Shown here in pieces: positions 43,860-55,905 of a stretch of 64,000 bases of DNA. This DNA is from Hyphomicrobiales bacterium (GTDB lineage Bacteria; Pseudomonadota; Alphaproteobacteria; Rhizobiales; Beijerinckiaceae). Made by a program: the position numbers and the translations under genes. Under the pieces are notes generated by a model. The model saw nothing but the letters and a program-made list of their open reading frames with translations, ran no database searches and was not told where the DNA came from. The stretch spans positions 1 to 64,000 of the forward strand of contig JAFBAS010000044.1 of NCBI GenBank assembly GCA_019247605.1, read 5' to 3'. How positions within the stretch are numbered: position 1 is the first letter of the stretch; every line of letters begins with the position of its first letter.

Positions 43860-44612
43860 TCAAGGCTTCGGCGAGATGTGCCAGCTCATCACGATCGAGG
43901 CGGAGAAGTCGAGCTTTGCCGGTGCGACGACTTGGAGATATTTGCGCGCGAGCGCGGGAAGCTCATACGCGACCTGGCCTTGCGGCGCCGCTCGCGCATC
44001 CGAGATCGAGGCGAGATCGTCGAGTTTCACGCCCGCCGCCTCGGCAAGAACATCTGCTTGACGCTTGGCATCCACGACCGCGGCGCGGCGCGCCTCATCC
44101 ATTGGGACGTGCTCGTCCGCGACGTGAAAAGAAGCTTGGCGCATCTCCAGGAGCCCGGACGAGGCGAGCGCGCTGATGACCGCGTTCAACCGATCGATCT
44201 TCGCAAGTTTGAGGGTATAGCTTGTGGTCGCCGTATACGACGCGGGCCCTTGAGATCCGTTTGGTGCCGGATGAGGAGGGAGTGATTCACCGATCGAGAA
44301 GTGGCTGCTTTCGGTTTCGACACCACCGGGTTTGAGGGATTGAAGCAGCGTGTCGACGCGGGGCACGAGTGTCTTGCTCGCCTCGACCGCGCCCTCGATC
44401 GTCGCAGCCTTGGCGAGAAGCTCGACTGTTAGGCGTGCATAGTCAGGCTTGGCCTCGGCCACCCCGTTTCCTTCGACCGTGAGGACGGATCGGGCTGAGG
44501 ATTGCGGCGACGCAGAGGCTTGCGCGGCGGCTTCGCGCCAGGTGAGCATCATCGTGAGGCCGAGGGCGAGCATCCCAATGAAAGATTGAAAGGCGCAGCC
44601 GGAGTTGCGCAT
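43860..44612 (-). CDS. SIMPL (DUF541) domain periplasmic protein
   Basis: It has 250 residues from ATG 44612, with a GGAG-containing ribosome binding site about six bases upstream; the frame is open to 44717. A signal peptide (FIGMLALGLTMMLTWREAAA) precedes the SIMPL domain: LTVEGNGVAEAKPDYARLTV, then AVEASKTLVPRVDTLLQSL and DARRAAVVDAKRQADVLAEA. The family forms periplasmic ring assemblies in some bacteria, but its role is unclear. It converges with hrcA (26 bases) and its start diverges from the S10 peptidase gene. Confidence 0.86.
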   Translation of the reverse strand: MRNSGCAFQSFIGMLALGLTMMLTWREAAAQASASPQSSARSVLTVEGNGVAEAKPDYARLTVELLAKAATIEGAVEASKTLVPRVDTLLQSLKPGGVETESSHFSIGESLPPHPAPNGSQGPASYTATTSYTLKLAKIDRLNAVISALASSGLLEMRQASFHVADEHVPMDEARRAAVVDAKRQADVLAEAAGVKLDDLASISDARAAPQGQVAYELPALARKYLQVVAPAKLDFSASIVMSWHISPKP

Positions 44613-44791
44613 GTTCCGCTCCCAATATCGTCTTTTGCCTTTCCCTCGCGAATATGTCGGCATGCCGACGAAAACTCCGCACAAAGATGATGGCGCATTC
44701 GCGATCTTTGCGTTCACGGACTCTGGTGATGAAAGACAAGGCGCACTATTCTTACGTTTCGGACGTTGCGGGGCGCGCGATGGAGAGTTTC

Positions 44792-46387
44792 ATGGGTTAT
44801 TTCCTGCCAGCGCCTCGACTTCCCGTTGTTGCGACGAGCTTGAGCCTTTTTGCCTTCGCTTCCTTGGCGATGGCGCAAGAAGGCGAGCACGGGGCAAAGC
44901 CGCCCGGTCCCTCTTCCGCCTCGACCGCTATCGCGCCTTCAGGCGAGCGCCCGGAAACTCAAGGAGCGCAGAGGCACGCCCAGACTTCCACAGAAGGTGG
45001 CGAGCTGCATCGCCTGCCCCCCGATTCCACGACGAAGCAGACGCTCACACTCCCAGGGCGCACGCTCAATTTCACCGCCACCGCAGGCTCGATCAGGATC
45101 TACGACGGAAAGGGCGAGCCGCAGGCCGATATCGCGTTTACGGCCTATCAGCTCGACGGCGCGGACGCGAAATCGCGGCCGGTGACCTTCGCCTTCAACG
45201 GCGGGCCGGGCTCCGCCTCGGCCTGGCTTCAATGCGGCAATGCTGGACCTTGGCGCTTGCCGATGACGAGCGATGCGGCCTTTCCTTCCGCGCCTCCCGT
45301 TCTGGTTCCGAACGCCGAGACGTGGCTCGATTTCACCGACCTCGTCTTCATCGACCCTGCCGGCACCGGGTATAGCCGCTTCGTCGCCACCGGCGATGAC
45401 GTGCGCAAGCGCTTCTACTCGGTCGACGGGGACGCCTCCTCGGTCGCGGTCACCATCCGGCGCTGGCTCGAGCAGGCGAATCGGATGGTTTCGCCCAAAT
45501 ATGTTCTGGGTGAGAGCTATGGCGGCATCCGGGGGCCGCGCGTGGTGTGGGACTTGCAGAAAGAGCAAGGCGTCGGCGTCAGCGGCCTGATCCTCGTTTC
45601 GCCTGTGCTCGACTTTCGCGAATTTCGCGGATCGAGTCTCCTTCAATATGTCGCAAGTCTCCCCAGCATGGCGGCCGTGGTGCGCGAGACGAAAGGCCCT
45701 GTGACGCGCGACGATGTGCGAGATGTCGAAAGCTACGCGGCGACGGATTTTCTCCTGGACGAGCTGAAGGGGCAAAGCGATCGGCAAACGCTCGACCGGG
45801 TGAGCGACAAGGTCGCGTCCCTTACCGGGCTCGATCCGCGCTTCGTGCGCCGGCTTGGCGCCCAAATCCCGCCTGAGGCCTTTCGGCGCGAGCTCGATCG
45901 GAGCCAGGGCAAGGTGACGAGCGCCTATGATGCGACCGTGACCGGCTACGACCCTTTCCCCGATTCCTATGTCAGTCGTTTCGAGGATCCGCTCATCGAC
46001 GCGCTCGGCGCACCGATGACGAGTGCGGTCGTCGACCTTTACGAGCATCGGCTCAATTGGAAACCGGATGGGCATTACGAATTGCTGAGCGATGCGGTGA
46101 ACCGGTCATGGAATTGGGGCGGCGGCCTCAATCCACCCGAATCGGTGACGCAGCTTCGTCAAGCTCTGGCGCTCGACCCGAAGCTCCGGGTCCTGGTCGC
46201 GCATGGCCTGTTCGATATCGTCACCCCGTATTTCGGTTCGAAGATGGAGCTCGATCAACTCCCCCGCTATGGCTCGCCAGATCGGGTTCGCCTCGTCGTC
46301 TTTCCCGGCGGCCACATGTTCTACTCGCGCGACGCCTCACGCGCTGCCTTGCGGGATGAAGCCAAGGCGATGATGAGCGTGGATTGA
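44792..46387 (+). CDS. Serine carboxypeptidase-like S10 family peptidase
   Basis: It has 531 residues from ATG 44792, with GGAGAG five bases upstream; ATG 44780 and 44729 are in frame. A signal peptide is visible (LPVVATSLSLFAFASLAMA). The alpha/beta hydrolase shows TFAFNGGPGSASAWLQCG (oxyanion), FIDPAGTGYSRFV, LGESYGGIRGPR (nucleophile Ser near residue 240), GLFDIVTPYFG and FPGGHMFY for Asp and His. Such secreted S10 enzymes remove C-terminal residues from peptides. It is divergent from the SIMPL gene and converges directly on the RND permease gene. Confidence 0.9.
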   Translation: MGYFLPAPRLPVVATSLSLFAFASLAMAQEGEHGAKPPGPSSASTAIAPSGERPETQGAQRHAQTSTEGGELHRLPPDSTTKQTLTLPGRTLNFTATAGSIRIYDGKGEPQADIAFTAYQLDGADAKSRPVTFAFNGGPGSASAWLQCGNAGPWRLPMTSDAAFPSAPPVLVPNAETWLDFTDLVFIDPAGTGYSRFVATGDDVRKRFYSVDGDASSVAVTIRRWLEQANRMVSPKYVLGESYGGIRGPRVVWDLQKEQGVGVSGLILVSPVLDFREFRGSSLLQYVASLPSMAAVVRETKGPVTRDDVRDVESYAATDFLLDELKGQSDRQTLDRVSDKVASLTGLDPRFVRRLGAQIPPEAFRRELDRSQGKVTSAYDATVTGYDPFPDSYVSRFEDPLIDALGAPMTSAVVDLYEHRLNWKPDGHYELLSDAVNRSWNWGGGLNPPESVTQLRQALALDPKLRVLVAHGLFDIVTPYFGSKMELDQLPRYGSPDRVRLVVFPGGHMFYSRDASRAALRDEAKAMMSVD

Positions 46388-46388
46388 C

Positions 46389-49300
46389 CTATTCCGCCGC
46401 TGAGGCCAGCGACGCCGGAGAGGGCAGCACCTCGCCCTGGGGCGCTTCGCCTTCCGCCTCGCGCAGGCGTTTTTCTTCAGCGCCTGCGATCCACTGCTCG
46501 AGCTTGTCGAGATACACGTAGATGACAGGCGTGATGTAGAGCGTCAGCAGCTGCGAGACCACGAGACCTCCCACGACCGCGATGCCGAGCGGCCGGCGGA
46601 GCTCGGAGCCTGCCCCCGCGCCGACCGCGATCGGCATGACGCCACAAAGCGCCGCGAAGGTCGTCATCATGATGGGCCGGAAACGCAGCATGCAGGCTTC
46701 CTGAATGGCCTGCGCGGCCGGGATGCCGCGCCGGCGCCGCGTGATCGCGACGTCGATCATCATGATGGCGTTCTTCTTCACGATGCCGATCAGCATGAGC
46801 ACTCCGATGATCGCGATGACCGAAAGGTCGAGGCCGAAGAGCTGAAGCGAAATCACCGCGCCCAGTCCCGCCGAAGGCAGGCCGGAAAGAATCGTGATCG
46901 GGTGGATGAAGCTCTCGTAGAGAATGCCGAGAACCATGTAGATCACGATCACGGCGGCGATGAGCAAAAGCCCTTGCCCGGCCAGCGCCTCCTGGAAGAG
47001 CTGCGCCGAGCCGGTGAAAACGGTCGAAACCGTCACCGGCATGTTCACATCCCGCTCGGCCGCCCTGATCGCGGCGATGGCTTGCCCCAGCGCGATGCCC
47101 TCGCCGAGGTTGAAGGAAAAGGCAACCGCGGGCAATTGGCTCTGCCGGTTGACGGTGAGCGGGCCGACGGTCGGCACGATTTGCGCCACGGCGCTCAGCG
47201 GTACATTCTGGCCGCTCGTCGACGTCACATAGAGGCGCGACAGGGCGTTCGGGTCGGACTGGAAGCCCTCCTTCGCCTGAATGATCACCTGGTAATCGTT
47301 CGAAGGCGTGTAGATCGTCGAGATCTGGCGTGTTCCGAACGCGTTGTAGAGCGCGTTACGGATCTGATCGGCCGTGACGCCCAAAATTCCCGCGCGGTCG
47401 CGCTCGATCTTGATCGTGCGCTGTGGGTTGCGCAGCTGCAGGTCGATGTCGACGTCGCGCAGAATCGGAATGTTGCGCAGCTTCTCGAGGAGTGTCGGCG
47501 CGAGCTCGAAGAGCTGCTGCAGATCGGGACCTGTCACCGTGTATTGGTAGAGCGCCTTCGAGGGGCGGCCGGTGGTGAGGTTCAGGTTCTGGACCGGTTG
47601 AGCCACGAAAGTGATGCCGGGCACCACCCCGCTCGCCTGGCGCAAGCGCGTCATGACCTGGAACACGCTGTCGCGCTCGGCGCGCGGCTTGAGCGCGATG
47701 AAGAAGAAGCCCTGGTTGATGGTCGAAAAGCCGATCACCGAGATGTAATAATCGACCGCCGGATCTTTGCGGATCACCTCGGCGAGCGCTTGCTGGCGTG
47801 CGGCCATCGCCTGGAATGACGTGTCGGCATTGGCTTCCGAGATGCCGCGAATGAAGCCGGTGTCCTCGAGCGGGAAAAAGCCCTTGGGCACATCGATATA
47901 GAGCTTCACGCTGAGTGCGAGCGTCCCCAAGGTCACGATCAGCATGAGAAAGCGCGCCTTCAGGGCGAGCCCGAGCGTAACGCGGTAGGCGTTCTGCATG
48001 GCGCCGAAGCCCGCATCGACCGCGCGCTCGAACCAGCTTGCCTCCGCCCCATGGCGTTCCGGACGCAGCACGCGCGCACACACCATCGGGGTCAGTGTGA
48101 GCGAGACGAGGCCCGATACGAGGATAGCTATCGAGATGGTGCCTGCGAATTCGCGGAACACCCGACCCACGATGCCGCCCATGAAAAATACCGGAATGAA
48201 GACCGCGACCAGCGACAGGGTGATCGACAGGATGGTGAAGCCGATCTCGCGGGATGCTTTCAAAGCCGCCGTGAACGGCTTCTCGCCTTCCTCGATGTGG
48301 CGCACGATGTTTTCGAGCATCACGATCGCGTCGTCGACCACGAATCCGACACTCAGCGTGAGCGCAAGGAGCGAGATGTTATCGATGGAATAGCCGAGCA
48401 CATGCATGAAGGCGAAAGTGCCGACGAGCGAAATGGGGAGCGCGAGCGCCGGGATGACCGTCGCCGACAAGCGCTTGAGGAACAAGAAGATGACGATGAT
48501 CACCAGAACGATGGCGATGCCGAGCGATTTCTGCACATCCGCGACCGAGTTGCGGATCGGGATCGAGCGGTCGAACAGCACATTGAGCTTCACCGATGGG
48601 GGAAGCTGGGCCCTGTAGCCTGCGAGATGGTCCTTGACGCTGTCGACCACATCGATCGTGTTCGCGTCCGACTGTCGGTAGACAGCGACCTGAATGGAGC
48701 GCGTCTTGTTGAACCAGGCCGCGTTCTGATCGTTTTCGATTCCGTCGACCGCGACACCGACATCGCGCAAGCGGATCGGTTGCCCGTTGCGCACCGCGAT
48801 CACGATGTTCGAATAATCCGAAGCGTGGAGCAATTGACCATCGGTCTCGAGCGTGATGCGCTGCTTGTCGCCGCGCATCTCGCCGACCGGCGTGTTCGAG
48901 TTCGCGGCCGAGACGGCGTTCTTGACGTCATCGAGGGTCAGGCCGCGCGCCGCCACCGCATCGGGATCGACATGGATGCGCACGGCGAAGCGCTGAATGC
49001 CGAAAATCTGGACCTGCGATACGCCGGGAAGCTGCGAAATCTGCTGCTGCAACACGGTCTCGGCGTAATCATTGACCGTGGTGAGCGGCAGCGTCGGGGA
49101 GCTCAGCGACAGGAACATCACGGCGAAATCGCCCGGGTTCACCTTGCTGAAGGCCGGGGGCTCGGGCAACTCGGGGGGCAGCTTGCGAGCCGCGGCGGAG
49201 ATCGCCGACTGGACGTCGAGCGCCGCACCGTCGATGTTGCGGTCGAGCGAGAACTGCAGGACGATCTGCGTCGCGCCAATCGAAGAGGCCGAGGTCATGG

Positions 49301-49535
49301 TGGAGACCCCGGAGATGGTCGCGAACTGGCGCTCGAGCGGCGCCGCGACGGAAGACGCCATGGTCTCGGCGCTCGCACCCGGCAAGGTGGCGTAGACCGA
49401 GATCGTCGGAAAATCGACATTCGGCAGAGCCGAGACGGGGAGCTGGCGGAAGGCGAACGCGCCGAAGATCACGAAGGAGAGCATGACGAGCGTCGTCATC
49501 ACCGGACGGCGGATGCACAGCTCTGAAATGTTCAT
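46389..49535 (-). CDS. RND efflux transporter permease (HAE1/MdtB-MdtC like)
   Basis: It has 1048 residues, full length for the family. The first helix carries RRPVMTTLVMLSFVIFGAFAF, TM4 has SVGFVVDDAIVMLENIV with the paired aspartates of the proton relay, and GIVGRVFREFAGTISIAILVSGLVS follows. Two large periplasmic domains lie after TM1 and TM7. It should export drugs or other hydrophobic compounds by proton antiport with the adaptor gene 3 bases upstream in the operon. No outer-membrane TolC-type gene is present nearby, so a channel from elsewhere is needed. Confidence 0.95.
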   Translation of the reverse strand: MNISELCIRRPVMTTLVMLSFVIFGAFAFRQLPVSALPNVDFPTISVYATLPGASAETMASSVAAPLERQFATISGVSTMTSASSIGATQIVLQFSLDRNIDGAALDVQSAISAAARKLPPELPEPPAFSKVNPGDFAVMFLSLSSPTLPLTTVNDYAETVLQQQISQLPGVSQVQIFGIQRFAVRIHVDPDAVAARGLTLDDVKNAVSAANSNTPVGEMRGDKQRITLETDGQLLHASDYSNIVIAVRNGQPIRLRDVGVAVDGIENDQNAAWFNKTRSIQVAVYRQSDANTIDVVDSVKDHLAGYRAQLPPSVKLNVLFDRSIPIRNSVADVQKSLGIAIVLVIIVIFLFLKRLSATVIPALALPISLVGTFAFMHVLGYSIDNISLLALTLSVGFVVDDAIVMLENIVRHIEEGEKPFTAALKASREIGFTILSITLSLVAVFIPVFFMGGIVGRVFREFAGTISIAILVSGLVSLTLTPMVCARVLRPERHGAEASWFERAVDAGFGAMQNAYRVTLGLALKARFLMLIVTLGTLALSVKLYIDVPKGFFPLEDTGFIRGISEANADTSFQAMAARQQALAEVIRKDPAVDYYISVIGFSTINQGFFFIALKPRAERDSVFQVMTRLRQASGVVPGITFVAQPVQNLNLTTGRPSKALYQYTVTGPDLQQLFELAPTLLEKLRNIPILRDVDIDLQLRNPQRTIKIERDRAGILGVTADQIRNALYNAFGTRQISTIYTPSNDYQVIIQAKEGFQSDPNALSRLYVTSTSGQNVPLSAVAQIVPTVGPLTVNRQSQLPAVAFSFNLGEGIALGQAIAAIRAAERDVNMPVTVSTVFTGSAQLFQEALAGQGLLLIAAVIVIYMVLGILYESFIHPITILSGLPSAGLGAVISLQLFGLDLSVIAIIGVLMLIGIVKKNAIMMIDVAITRRRRGIPAAQAIQEACMLRFRPIMMTTFAALCGVMPIAVGAGAGSELRRPLGIAVVGGLVVSQLLTLYITPVIYVYLDKLEQWIAGAEEKRLREAEGEAPQGEVLPSPASLASAAE

Positions 49536-49538
49536 GGC

Positions 49539-50933
49539 TCAGCCCCCTCCACGGCGCTTGTCCTGGAGGGTAGTCACCGGCGTGCCCTCGGTAAGGCGAA
49601 GCTGCCCGTCCGTCACCACCGTCTCGCCCCCTCTGAGGCCTGACGAGATGACGGCCGTCGCGCCCTCGAAACGGTCGACGGCCACGGATTTCACCCTGGC
49701 GACCCCGTGCTCGACGATAAAGACGATGTTGCCGTCCTGAGAGCTTTGCACCGCGTTGCGGGGAACGATCACCGTTTCCTCGTCATGGCCGAGCGTCACG
49801 GTCACATTGCACAAAAGCCCCGGCCAGAGGCCCTCGTCGGCGTTGTCGAAGACGGCTCGCACGCCGATATTGCCCGAGCTCGAATCGACCGAATTGTCGA
49901 TCGCGGCGACCTTCCCCTCGGCGGAGACGTCGCTTCCCTGCACGGTTGCCTCCACCGGCGCGCCGCCGCGAGCATTTGCGCTCTGGAGGCTCGAGAACAA
50001 TTTCTGCGGAAGGGAGAAATTCACATAGATCGGCCGGATCTGGTTCACCGTGACGAGCGTGCCGCTCGCATCTCCGGTGCGGATCGCGCTGCCCTCGCGC
50101 TGGAGCCCGATGCCGACCCGCCCGGTCACGGGCGAGGTGATGGTGTAGTAGCTGCGCTGCACGAGGAGATTGTCGAGGGCTGCCTGATCGGCAAGCAAGC
50201 TCGCCTCGGCGAGGGCTTCCGCCGTCTGGGCATTCTGAAGATTGAGGATCGAGCCGGCATTCATCTTGGCGAGCGTGTCGTTGCGCGCATAATCGCGCTT
50301 CGTCTGCACGATCTGCGACTGGTCCTTCGCGACAATCGCCTGCGCTTGATGGATCTGAGCGTCGATCTGCCGGGCATCGAGCTCGTAGAGCACGTCCCCT
50401 TGCTGGACCGCCTGCCCGTCTTGGAAGAACACCTTCGCGATTTGGCCATCGACACGCGTCCGCACCGTGATGGAGGCCATCGATTCCACCCGGCCCACCG
50501 CATCCGCCGTGATCGGCGCGGGTCTCTTCTCGCTCACGCCCGTGAGCACCGGCACGGCTTGAGCCGGGAGGGACGTGGTGGCGGGTGGACTGTTCGGGGC
50601 CGGCTCGGTGCTCGCGGCTTGTGCCGGAGCGGGCGCGTCTCGGCTCGCCTGACCCTGGGCGACGGAGGAAAAGCGGCCGTTCAGGCCCACCGCGAGCAGA
50701 AAGCCGAGAGCAGCGAGCACAGCGATTGCCGAAAGCACATAGGACATGATCCCCAACGTGCCGCGGGCAGATTTCGAAGCCCGAAAAGCTCGGGATGTGG
50801 CCGCTTGGCTCGCGGGAGCGCCGCCGACCGCGTCTTTTCGGCTCGCATGCGCTGAGCCGACTTCCTCCTTGCCCACGAAAGAGGATTCTTCTGGTAAAAA
50901 GGCTTCTTGGCTTTCCTCGTTGCGCATCAGCAC
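49539..50933 (-). CDS. RND efflux periplasmic adaptor (membrane fusion protein)
   Basis: It has 464 residues. The GTG at 50933 has GGAGG six bases upstream; an ATG at 50927 is the alternative. One N-terminal transmembrane anchor (YVLSAIAVLAALGFLLAVGL) follows an unusually long cytoplasmic extension of about 70 residues. The lipoyl-like half motif VRTRVDGQIAKVFFQDGQAV, the alpha hairpin (QAQAIVAKDQSQIVQTKRDY) and barrel parts (GRVGIGLQREGSAIRTGD) match MdtA-like adaptors. It starts the adaptor-permease operon. It ends in RRGGG. Confidence 0.93.
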   Translation of the reverse strand: MLMRNEESQEAFLPEESSFVGKEEVGSAHASRKDAVGGAPASQAATSRAFRASKSARGTLGIMSYVLSAIAVLAALGFLLAVGLNGRFSSVAQGQASRDAPAPAQAASTEPAPNSPPATTSLPAQAVPVLTGVSEKRPAPITADAVGRVESMASITVRTRVDGQIAKVFFQDGQAVQQGDVLYELDARQIDAQIHQAQAIVAKDQSQIVQTKRDYARNDTLAKMNAGSILNLQNAQTAEALAEASLLADQAALDNLLVQRSYYTITSPVTGRVGIGLQREGSAIRTGDASGTLVTVNQIRPIYVNFSLPQKLFSSLQSANARGGAPVEATVQGSDVSAEGKVAAIDNSVDSSSGNIGVRAVFDNADEGLWPGLLCNVTVTLGHDEETVIVPRNAVQSSQDGNIVFIVEHGVARVKSVAVDRFEGATAVISSGLRGGETVVTDGQLRLTEGTPVTTLQDKRRGGG

Positions 50934-51410
50934 CCGTCGCCTCCCCTGCCGGCGCCCAACTTGCCGGGGAGGGGTATCTCTGAATCAGAAGCAATATCGC
51001 CCAACGCCTCTAAGCCAGGCAGGCAATTTCGGGGCCGCGATCAGGGCCCGAGCGCTTGCGCTCCGGCAAGCTCGACCCCGCTCTTCGGCGCGCAAAATTA
51101 GGGGAAGTGGGACAGGGAGTCGAATCAGCCGGAAGGGTGGGATCGGAAGGAACGCCCTTCAGGGGCGGGTTTCTTCGTTCACCCCGGCCGCTCACCTCGC
51201 AGGAAGCCGAATAATCGGCAATGGACAGAAGCGTCGATTTCGGCTACAGCGCGGCTCGAATTTCAATCGTCGCCTGGGCGATGTCGGCGCTTCGCCGGGC
51301 ATAAGCTTTGCCGAGACAAATTGCAGTCGCCAAATTCGCGGCGCCAAACCTCGCGGCATAGGCTCAGTTTGACGGTTGTAGCGGCTCAACTCGTTCGGCA
51401 AGGACAAGAC
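50934..51410. other. Intergenic region between the efflux operon and rpsU
   Basis: No gene is supported; the open frames are short and lack family features. A weak terminator-like hairpin, CGCCC (51153-51157) with GGGCG (51163-51167), is followed by GGTTTCTT on the plus strand. The efflux operon and rpsU are divergent, so their promoters must lie here, but I cannot place them with confidence. Confidence 0.4.
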
Positions 51411-51641
51411 GTGCAGGTTCTCGTTCGCGACAACAATGTGGATCAGGCCCTTCGGGCGCTCAAGAAGAAGCTGCAGCGTGAGGGCGTCTTTCGCGAAATG
51501 AAGCTTCGCGATCATTACGAGAAGCCTTCCGAAAAGCGTGCCCGCGAGAAGGCCGAGGCGGTTCGTCGCGCCCGGAAGGTCGCGCGAAAGCGCGCGCAAC
51601 GCGATGGCCTCTTGCCGGTGAAAGCCAAGCCCGTTCGCTGA
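51411..51641 (+). CDS. rpsU: 30S ribosomal protein S21
   Basis: It has 76 residues from a GTG start ([20 protein letters not shown]), with AAGGA six bases upstream. The frame is open to 51321, but the extra 30 residues do not belong to S21. [20 protein letters not shown] and the Lys/Arg-rich tail are typical of alphaproteobacterial S21, which is longer at the C-terminus than in E. coli. S21 helps base pairing of mRNA Shine-Dalgarno sequences during initiation. Confidence 0.95.
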   Translation: MQVLVRDNNVDQALRALKKKLQREGVFREMKLRDHYEKPSEKRAREKAEAVRRARKVARKRAQRDGLLPVKAKPVR

Positions 51642-51807
51642 AGTTCGAGTCCCTGATGCTGCGCTGGGCAATGCGGGTGGCGGAAGCTCGCGCATGCTTT
51701 TCAGAAAAAAAGAAGAAGGCGAGCCGCGTTCGACGGCCTCTTCGGCAACTTGCCTCGATTTTGGGCTGAGGCTCGAGGTCATGCGCATTTGGGGAGCACG
51801 CCACGGC

Positions 51808-52686
51808 ATGGGTTCGATCGGTCAACTGATAAGATGGATTGAGACCCGCCCCCCTCGCGCCGTCGCCTGGTTCGGCGCCGGCGCTATCGCGGTCCTCCTA
51901 GCGGGATGCGAAACGGTGGCGCCGCGCGATGCCGGCGTCGCGGTCGTGGCCAAGGAGGACCCCGCCGTCACCTCCGCCAACCTCTCCTCGCTAAGCGCGA
52001 TCATCGCGCGCAACCCCAATGATGCCCAGGCCTACAACACGCGTGGGGCCGCCTACGCCAAGACGGGGCATTTCAACGAGGCCATTGCCGATTTCACGAA
52101 GGCGATCCAGCTTCAACCCGATTTCGCCGCCGCCTTGACCAATCGCGCGCTCGCCTATCGCCAGACGAGCCGCAGCGACGCCGCGCTCGCCGATTTCAAC
52201 CGCGCCATCGCGGCCAATCCGAGCTACGGACCCGCTTATCTCGGCCGCGGCAATCTCGAGCGCTCGCAAGGTGCTTTCGACGAGGCGCTTGCCGACCTCG
52301 ACCAGGCGATTCGCTTCGCGCCGGAATCGGCGGAGGCGCTTCACGCGCGCGGCCTCATCCGGCAGCGGCAAGGCAACCACCAGGCTGCGATCTCAGATTT
52401 CGGCGCTGCGATCGATCGAAACCCGTTCGCGGCTCCCCCTTATCAGGCGCGCGGTCAAAGCTATCTCGCCATCGGCCAATATCAAATGGCGCTCGACGAC
52501 TTCAACGCCGCGCTCAACGTCGACAACAAGAATGCCGATGCCTGGGCCGGAAGAGGGCTCGCCAACGAGAAGCTCGGGCACAAGACCGAGGCGGTCGAGT
52601 CCTACCAGCAGGCGCAGAACTTGGATAACGGCAACACCACGGCGCGCGCCGGCCTCTCGCGCCTCCAGAGCGGCAGGATTTTCTGA
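51808..52686 (+). CDS. TPR-repeat lipoprotein
   Basis: It has 292 residues from ATG 51808; starts at 51694 and 51781 are in frame. A signal with lipobox AVLLAGC near residue 30 anchors it to a membrane. About six tetratricopeptide repeats follow, such as AQAYNTRGAAYAKTGHFNEA and PAYLGRGNLERSQGAFDEAL. This matches the NlpI-like alphaproteobacterial TPR lipoproteins. TPR lipoproteins scaffold periplasmic complexes, and NlpI regulates peptidoglycan hydrolases, but a specific role is not shown. It is downstream of rpsU by about 170 bases. Confidence 0.85.
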   Translation: MGSIGQLIRWIETRPPRAVAWFGAGAIAVLLAGCETVAPRDAGVAVVAKEDPAVTSANLSSLSAIIARNPNDAQAYNTRGAAYAKTGHFNEAIADFTKAIQLQPDFAAALTNRALAYRQTSRSDAALADFNRAIAANPSYGPAYLGRGNLERSQGAFDEALADLDQAIRFAPESAEALHARGLIRQRQGNHQAAISDFGAAIDRNPFAAPPYQARGQSYLAIGQYQMALDDFNAALNVDNKNADAWAGRGLANEKLGHKTEAVESYQQAQNLDNGNTTARAGLSRLQSGRIF

Positions 52687-52858
52687 GCGGGCGCAGCGGC
52701 GACGCAGCACGCAAGTCGCCGGGGACACGCGGCCCGCCTTTGAGCTTCGCGAGCCGGACGGGTCCATGGCGAGCGGAGCCAGCGGCCGGGAACCCTCATC
52801 GAGCCTTGCATCCTGTGCGTCTCTATCATAACCCCGCTCTTGTTCCGGCTCGCGCCTT

Positions 52859-55093
<2,235 letters not shown>

Positions 55094-55259
55094 TCGGGCG
55101 GCTCGCGCACTTCCTTAAAATGCGAGATGTTTCCGACCGGATCGTACCAAAAAACGAAGAGTGCTTGACCTTCGGCTGATTTAGGGGTGGAAGGCGCGTC
55201 GATGCTAAACTTTGGGCTTGGAAGCTCGACCCATCCGACCCTGCGGAGATCTATCCACG

Positions 55260-55496
55260 ATGCCGATGCAAAAGGCCGAGATCGAAGCGCTCATCAAGGA
55301 GGCGCTTCCCGATGCCGAGGTCGAGATCAAGGACCTCGCGGGCGACGGTGACCATTACGCCGCGACGGTGAAATCGGCTGCCTTCAAGGGCAAGACGCGC
55401 GTGCAGCAGCATCAGCTCGTCTATGGCGCGCTGCAAGGCCGCATCGGGGGCGCGCTGCACGCGCTTGCGCTCACGACTATGCCGCACGATATTTGA
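55260..55496 (+). CDS. bolA: BolA-family protein
   Basis: It has 78 residues from ATG 55260; a second ATG at 55266 could serve. It is the BolA class II-like fold: [40 protein letters not shown] and [19 protein letters not shown]. The conserved His in VQQHQLVYG is the ligand used when BolA binds a glutaredoxin Fe-S cluster. With grxD directly downstream, an iron-sulfur or iron-status function is supported by the pair. Confidence 0.93.
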   Translation: MPMQKAEIEALIKEALPDAEVEIKDLAGDGDHYAATVKSAAFKGKTRVQQHQLVYGALQGRIGGALHALALTTMPHDI

Positions 55497-55552
55497 GGCG
55501 GCTCCCGCTACTCCTCAAACCCCGGGCCGTGTCCCGACGCGAAGGTGAGACA

Positions 55553-55894
<342 letters not shown>

Positions 55895-55905
55895 GCCGAG
55901 CCTTT

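Noticed and set aside
41992-43863. Open frame of 623 codons antisense to hrcA and the SDR
   Set aside because: Spans two recognised genes on the other strand with no motifs of its own.
48051-49526. Open frame of 491 codons antisense to the RND permease
   Set aside because: Asp/Arg/His-rich shadow of a full-length, well-conserved transporter.
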